From Nemertoderma westbladi (Eukaryota; Xenacoelomorpha; Nemertodermatida; Nemertodermatidae), in contig JAUCBJ010006126.1 of assembly GCA_032718475.1 (NCBI GenBank), forward strand, positions 1 to 34,835: a stretch of DNA of 34,835 bases, in the 5' to 3' direction. The position numbers were made by a program, and so were the translations under genes. Below are positions 30,647 through 34,835 of this stretch, in pieces; positions within the stretch are counted from its first letter, which is position 1, and every line of letters begins with the position of its first letter. The notes beneath the pieces are model-generated. The model was not told the DNA's origin, ran no database searches, and saw only the letters and a list, made by a program, of their open reading frames with translations.

Positions 30647-31700
30647 TTACTGATCTCCTCGTGGTTTTCCCCTGGCGGCAAAGTGCCACCCTACAACTTG
30701 TCGTTTGGCGGTATAATGCCAGCCCCTGATGTCATCCTTACTCTTACATGCTACCTCTGCTGGCCTCCCCCTTAATATGTGTGCTGGCATTAAAGCCCTC
30801 GACGACCCCCGGTCGTCCTTCGGTATACATGATGTCTTACCATTTAATGCCCCTTCGCACTCTGCCAGCCCCGTGTGCGTGTGCAACACGCCTCCTTCTA
30901 CTTTCCTGGCTCCTTTGTTACGTTTAATAATGGGCTTCTCTGCCCCTGGTCTAATCTTCTCACATCCTCTCCCTTTCCACCTTGTCTTCTTACTCGACCT
31001 CCCCCTTTTCGGTATCCCTCTCACCCGGACTGGCATCTCCTCCAGACACTCCTCCGGACACTCCTCCGGAGATCTCGCCGTCCACTCTTCTCCACCCTCA
31101 TACCGATACTTGCCAGGAACATCCTTGTTCCATCCCATCGCCTCTAGGTCTTCGGCATCCAAGCCATTCTCCTCCGCCCACTCTCTTGGTGTTGCTTCCA
31201 CTTCTAGCTCATCTACCGGCGGTATTTCACTGGAACTATCCTCTATCCTTTCACCACGCCCCACTATGCGTGGTTCCAGATCCATACCCAACTCCTGGTA
31301 TCCTTCCCCGGGCTGCTTCTTACATGGGACCTCCCCATCGCCCGTCTCTGATTTCTCCTCTACCTCCTCAACAGTGCCTGGCAGTATGCACCCTGAAGTT
31401 TCGGACACACTGAATGGAATGTTGGTTTTGATTGGGCCGGTTAGCGTCCATCCGAATGGTGTGAGGATTGCCACCGGATCACGCTGTCTGTCTTCTCTGA
31501 AGATCGTCTGATTTCTCTCGTGGGCCGTCGGGCAATCCATTCCCACTATGATGGATACCTTCCTGACGTCCACCTCCGGTATCGAGAAATCGATGTTGTC
31601 CAGGAATCTGTATTGCTCGACCTCGATGTTGGTTGGTTGCCTGGCGTTTATGTTAATCGATTCTATCACCTGGATGGGGTCGATGGTCGCCCCTTAGTCA
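30647..31700 (-). pseudogene. BEL/Pao A17-type protease C-terminal part with charged tail
   Basis: The open minus-strand frame runs from near 31690 to 30647. The first ~95 residues match the end of the BEL/Pao (A17) protease: NIDFSIPEVDVRKVSIIVGM, then CPTAHE and TPFGWTLTGPI, the conserved GW..xG segment that precedes reverse transcriptase. Beyond it there is no RT. About 240 residues are Glu-, Arg-, Gly- and Lys-rich (SSEIPPVDELEVEATP, RSPEECPEECLEEMP, RGIPKRGRSSKKTRWKGRG) and look intrinsically disordered. A TAA near 31695 separates this frame from the catalytic half upstream. The loss of pol is direct from the sequence; whether the charged tail is still translated is unknown. Confidence 0.75.
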
Positions 31701-32150
31701 CATCCCGGTGCTATCGCTGATATCTCGCACCGTCCCGTCCTCATCTCCAGGACCTCATCTTTGCTGGAGATGGTTGTTACCACCATCCTACTTGGCCTCG
31801 TCTTTAGTCCTATCTCTTCGGCCACCCAATTCTCCACTGACCAGTGTGAAGGCTGCTCCACTGTCGACCAGCATCAACGTGGTTACTGATCGACCGCCTT
31901 CTCCTATCACCCTCACTGGTACTACCCCGAGTAGTACCGTTCCTCTTTTCTTCGCCCCTACGGTGCTTGTCGCCATTGTCTGCCCTTTGCCTTGACCGAA
32001 CTTAATTGGTGTTTCTTTGCATTGATCAGCTTTGTGTCCGCCCGCCACACATCGATAACTGATTCCACTCTTCCTTGCGTATTCTACCTGATCTTGTTTG
32101 GGCAACGCTTGCCAATACCTGCAGTTCTTGGTCTCGAATGCAATTGGCAT
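31701..32150 (-). pseudogene. BEL/Pao Gag zinc knuckle and protease active-site region
   Basis: The minus-strand frame from 32150 has NCRYWQALPKQDQ, then YRCVAGGHKADQC, a knuckle in which the first cysteine of CX2C is replaced. It then has the aspartyl-protease core LMLVDSGAAFTLV with the catalytic DSG (about 31860-31880). Near 31835 the frame shifts by one base and the homology continues with NWVAEEIGLKTRPSRM and VVTTISSKDEVLEMRTGRC until the TAA near 31695. At the upstream edge (about 32100) another frameshift joins it to the frame 32084-32485. The element makes no functional protease in this copy. Confidence 0.8.
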
Positions 32151-32664
32151 TTGTTGTTTGGATTATAGCCGTCCCTATACAGTGCGCTGCGTATCGCACT
32201 TACGTTCGTACCTAGTTCCCTACTGTTCTTATTGTTTGGATTTGGCCTACTGGGCGTGTTGGGGTTATATTTGTTTGTGTTGTTATTTTGCCCCTGTCCA
32301 CTCCATGGTGTGGCCCTACCCCCGGCTACATGTGGACTAGCAGTCCCCTGCGTCGCCGCGTATGGCAGCGATTGTCTAAGCTTTGGTAATGCATTTGCCG
32401 TGTTGTGTTCTGGTTTCGGCCTGTTATACTCGGTCGTTGGCCCCCTCCCCAGACTATCCTCGCTATAGACTGGGTCCGTGATCAACTCTGCTTCGTAGTT
32501 GAGTGGAGAAGGCGATCTTTCTCCATTTATTGTGCAGCCAGATCGGCAGTGCCTGCGCTATTGTGTTGATATTACTAGAGACGGGCCTAGCGGCCCGTGA
32601 AGCAAGTCGTAGGAGACAGTAGGAGTCAAGTAAAAGCTTTTTGTTCTGTCTGATAATCAATTAG
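32084..32664 (-). pseudogene. BEL/Pao Gag, C-terminal segment, frameshifted
   Basis: Minus strand from about 32660: ARPVSSNINTIAQALPIWLH and NKWRKIAFS resemble the helical Gag segment that follows the DUF1759 domain in Pao elements. The frame then changes near 32480 to a Pro/Asn-rich stretch (YNPNTPSRPNPNNKN) leading to the zinc-knuckle region. It is separated from the first Gag half (33673-34200) by a ~1-kb insertion. Confidence 0.65.
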
Positions 32665-33668
32665 TGTGAGGGTAGTCCCGGTGGCGTACGAAAAATTTTC
32701 TAGACAACTTCAAACTATAATTATTATGTTGTATCATCTAATGAATTACAGTATAAAAGCTGTTGTGATTATAGTAGATAGAGAGCAGTTAGCAAAATGA
32801 TTATTTTATTCTATCGGATAGAGTAGTCAGAGAGGAGTCGAGGTGTCAATTGATTAATAATAATAACAGCAGTTGTCATGAATTCAATATACAATCGCGC
32901 ACAAGAAGTGAAGCACAAGAAGACAAATTCGTTCTTATTTTTGTAATAAATAAAACAAGTTGAGATGTTTCAATGTAAACCGCGATTAACAATTTACACT
33001 GTTCAATGTAAACCACGATATAAATTAAATACAACAATTATATTATTATTATAACAGATTTTTATATTTCAAACTATAATGTTAGCCTTATGGAGAATCA
33101 TTCTGAGGCTGAGTAAACATTCAGCCTTATAAGCATACAGCCTCCACAGATTTCAAAATAAAACAATAATGCGATGAGAGCATAGTACAATACACTGTGT
33201 AGCCAACACACTGTATAACTAACAGTCATTTAGCTTGCATGCCAATTAATTAACATAGCAAGGATGCATGGGGAAGAGTTATTCAGCTGAGACTGTAATA
33301 GCCAGCTAAACCAGTTGATGTTAGCTTACTGTCTGGGTTGTAGAGTAGAGTGATAATAAAACTTGGCAGAGAAAGTACTTCTTTGTTAGTTGCCCTTCCT
33401 ATTGAATGCTTTACCAGGCCATCTCTATACATTTTTCATGAGTGCCAGCTGGTGTTTTATCATTGCGCCTATGGCAATTTTCGTGTTTTGGGGCTATTTT
33501 TCGAAATAAAACAAGTTGAGATATTTCAATTTAAACCGCGATTTCACAAGTACCCTTAGAAATCCATTTTCATGGTCCATGCAAAATTTCATCAAAATCA
33601 TTAGAGCCGTTTTTGCTCTACGTCAGTAGCCAGTAGCTTTTTTTTCTTACAGTAATCAAGTCTAACGA
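32665..33668. mobile_element. AT-rich insertion splitting the Gag gene
   Basis: Gag homology stops at about 33670 and resumes at about 32660. AATTAG occurs at both edges (32659-32664 and about 33674-33679), a possible short target duplication. A ~40-bp direct repeat AAATAAAACAAGTTGAGAT with TTTCAAT and AAACCGCGATT lies at 32947-32986 and 33505-33543. There is no protein signature, so the class is unknown; a solo or non-autonomous element is likely. Confidence 0.5.
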
Positions 33669-33672
33669 CTTG

Positions 33673-34200
33673 CTAATTAGATGCGTTGAGTTCGTATGGC
33701 GCATCTAGTGTCTTCAGCACGATTAGCGCCTTCTCGACCTTGTTCGCAAACGTCTTTATGCTAACAGGGTTATCCTGTAGACCACCCGATGTTATACCCC
33801 TTAAGGTCTGCCAGATGATCTTGGCAGGGTGTCCGTATTCCCTGTCTAGGGCCCACCATGCAGTCGTGAAGCCACCCTCGATGCCCTGATACTGCCTCAC
33901 GATGTCGTACGCTGGTCCTCCTGTATATACTTGCAGATACTTTAGGCACTCCGCTTGCGTCAAGTTTTTTGTTAGTATTTCATTGCTATACATGCGCCGA
34001 AACTGCAGGTATTCTTCCGGCCTACTTCCATCGTATTTGAACGGTTCAACGGGTGGTAACTCGATTCTGGTCTTGAGCGCATCGATTAGTGTAGCCATTC
34101 CCATGCCTTCCAATGGGTTCGGAGGATGCTGTACAGATTCTCCCGTTGGGTGCGGTCCGCCCGTCCGGCCTGTTGACTTCCTTTGCGTCGGATATGCCAT
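33673..34200 (-). pseudogene. BEL/Pao Gag, DUF1759-like N-terminal domain
   Basis: A 175-codon minus-strand frame. After a Pro/Gly-rich start it reads IELPPVEPFKYDGSRPEEYL, QFRRMYSNEI, LTQAECLKYLQVYTGGPAYD and TAWWALDREYGHPAKI. This is the pattern of DUF1759 (x-LPK-x-F-x-G, K-x-x-YL, G-x-A, a Y-x-x-A-like helix, L-x-x-x-YG) in BEL/Pao Gag capsids. The frame ends at a stop just where the insertion begins. Capsid assembly would be its role in a live element. Confidence 0.8.
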
Positions 34201-34835
34201 TGGGGGTAACGGCCCCCTCCATATTTCCGTGTCGCAATATCTGTTCTCGTCCAGGGGGTTCGATGTTCTTATTTCTGTTTGAGTGTATTGTTGATATTGT
34301 AATGGGGGAATGTCACCCTGTCCCCCCCCCCACAGGTGGTATGTTTGGTACTGGGGTTGATGTTAATATATTGGGGCCCATACACCTATCCGCAATAACT
34401 CTCCCCTCCCCTGGATATATGTTATGTCCCTGCATATTATAGTCATACTGCTGTGCTGGTACTGGTATAGGCCTATCCACTTCTGGCCTACCTACCGGTA
34501 TATACTCCGCGACTTCCGGGTCTAATCCCATTGTTCGTGCTACCCTATTGCCTACAACATCTCTCCCAGCATGGCCTATAGTATGTGCAGTAAGGCCTAC
34601 AGTATGTCCTGCAGTCTGTATGTGTCCCTCCGGACCGATGTTTAACCTTCTCGAATAATCCAAGAAGTCCTCCCCGCGACTACCGTACCCTCGATCGGCA
34701 GCTATATCCCGTCGGGAAGTTTGTCTTCAATCCCCTCTCCTGTTCTCGTCCTCATACCGGTACGTCCTGTACCCCTCTCTCGGCGTATAATATATCTCGC
34801 CAGGCTGCGTCTCTCCGGGGTGACGGCAATCTCCC
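34201..34835 (-). pseudogene. Upstream Gag leader region, cut by the window edge
   Basis: The minus-strand frame at 34835-34313 encodes an Arg/Gly/Tyr/Pro-rich low-complexity region (EGYRTYRYEDENRRG, VPAQQYDYNMQGHNIYPGE). It is broken by TGA at 34727-34729 and by a poly-C (about 34321-34330) that shifts the frame relative to the DUF1759 part. It may be the N-terminal Gag extension. The 5' LTR and primer-binding site are not in the window. Confidence 0.5.

Noticed and set aside
30729-31511. 260-codon plus-strand ORF, Ser/Pro/Leu-rich
   Set aside because: Antisense of the charged tail after the protease; composition is what Glu/Arg-rich sequence gives in reverse.

Overview
This is animal nuclear DNA. 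It holds one conserved split gene of the ORP5/ORP8 oxysterol-binding-protein family, and the rest is almost entirely transposon-derived or repetitive. BEL/Pao, piggyBac, hAT, Tigger/Jerky-type, RTE-like LINE and tRNA-derived SINE sequences together point to an invertebrate metazoan, probably marine. I cannot fix the phylum from sequence alone. Non-coding DNA is AT-rich; the ORP exons and the retroelement ORFs at the right end are clearly more GC-rich.

Layout. 1-3530: a piggyBac-type MITE (184-1068, TTAA on both sides) sits in a small tandem repeat, followed by a decayed piggyBac transposase in its own inverted-repeat frame (1712-3530). 3552-9601: a nest of insertions. The outer CACTG...CAGTG element contains a minus-strand Tigger/Jerky-type transposase pseudogene. 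That is split by a non-autonomous hAT element with an 8-bp target duplication, and the hAT element is itself invaded by a foldback element whose arms are 12-bp minisatellites in opposite orientation. 9967-21192 (+): the ORP5/8 gene in three large coding exons, giving an inferred 852-residue protein with PH domain, sterol/lipid-transfer domain and C-terminal membrane anchor. Its 7.5-kb second intron carries a second TE cluster and a 3.3-kb array of 63-bp repeats with a ~1,022-bp higher-order duplication. 21193-25450: AT-rich intergenic DNA with nothing recognisable as a gene.

25450-34835 (minus strand, reading right to left): a BEL/Pao-like LTR retroelement running off the right edge. Its Gag (DUF1759-like) and A17-type protease are broken by stops, frameshifts and a ~1-kb insertion. 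No reverse transcriptase, RNase H or integrase is visible between the protease and the 3' end. That place is taken by a charged tail, low-complexity and 41-bp tandem repeats, and a fully open ORF of 843 codons encoding three CCHC zinc knuckles and no family I recognise. The ORF stops 5 bp before a polypurine tract and a probable 3' LTR with an unusually dense set of hairpins. This non-autonomous element carrying an intact unknown zinc-knuckle ORF is my best candidate for an undescribed system.

The ORP gene is the only host gene I can support. I found no rRNA, functional tRNA or CRISPR array.
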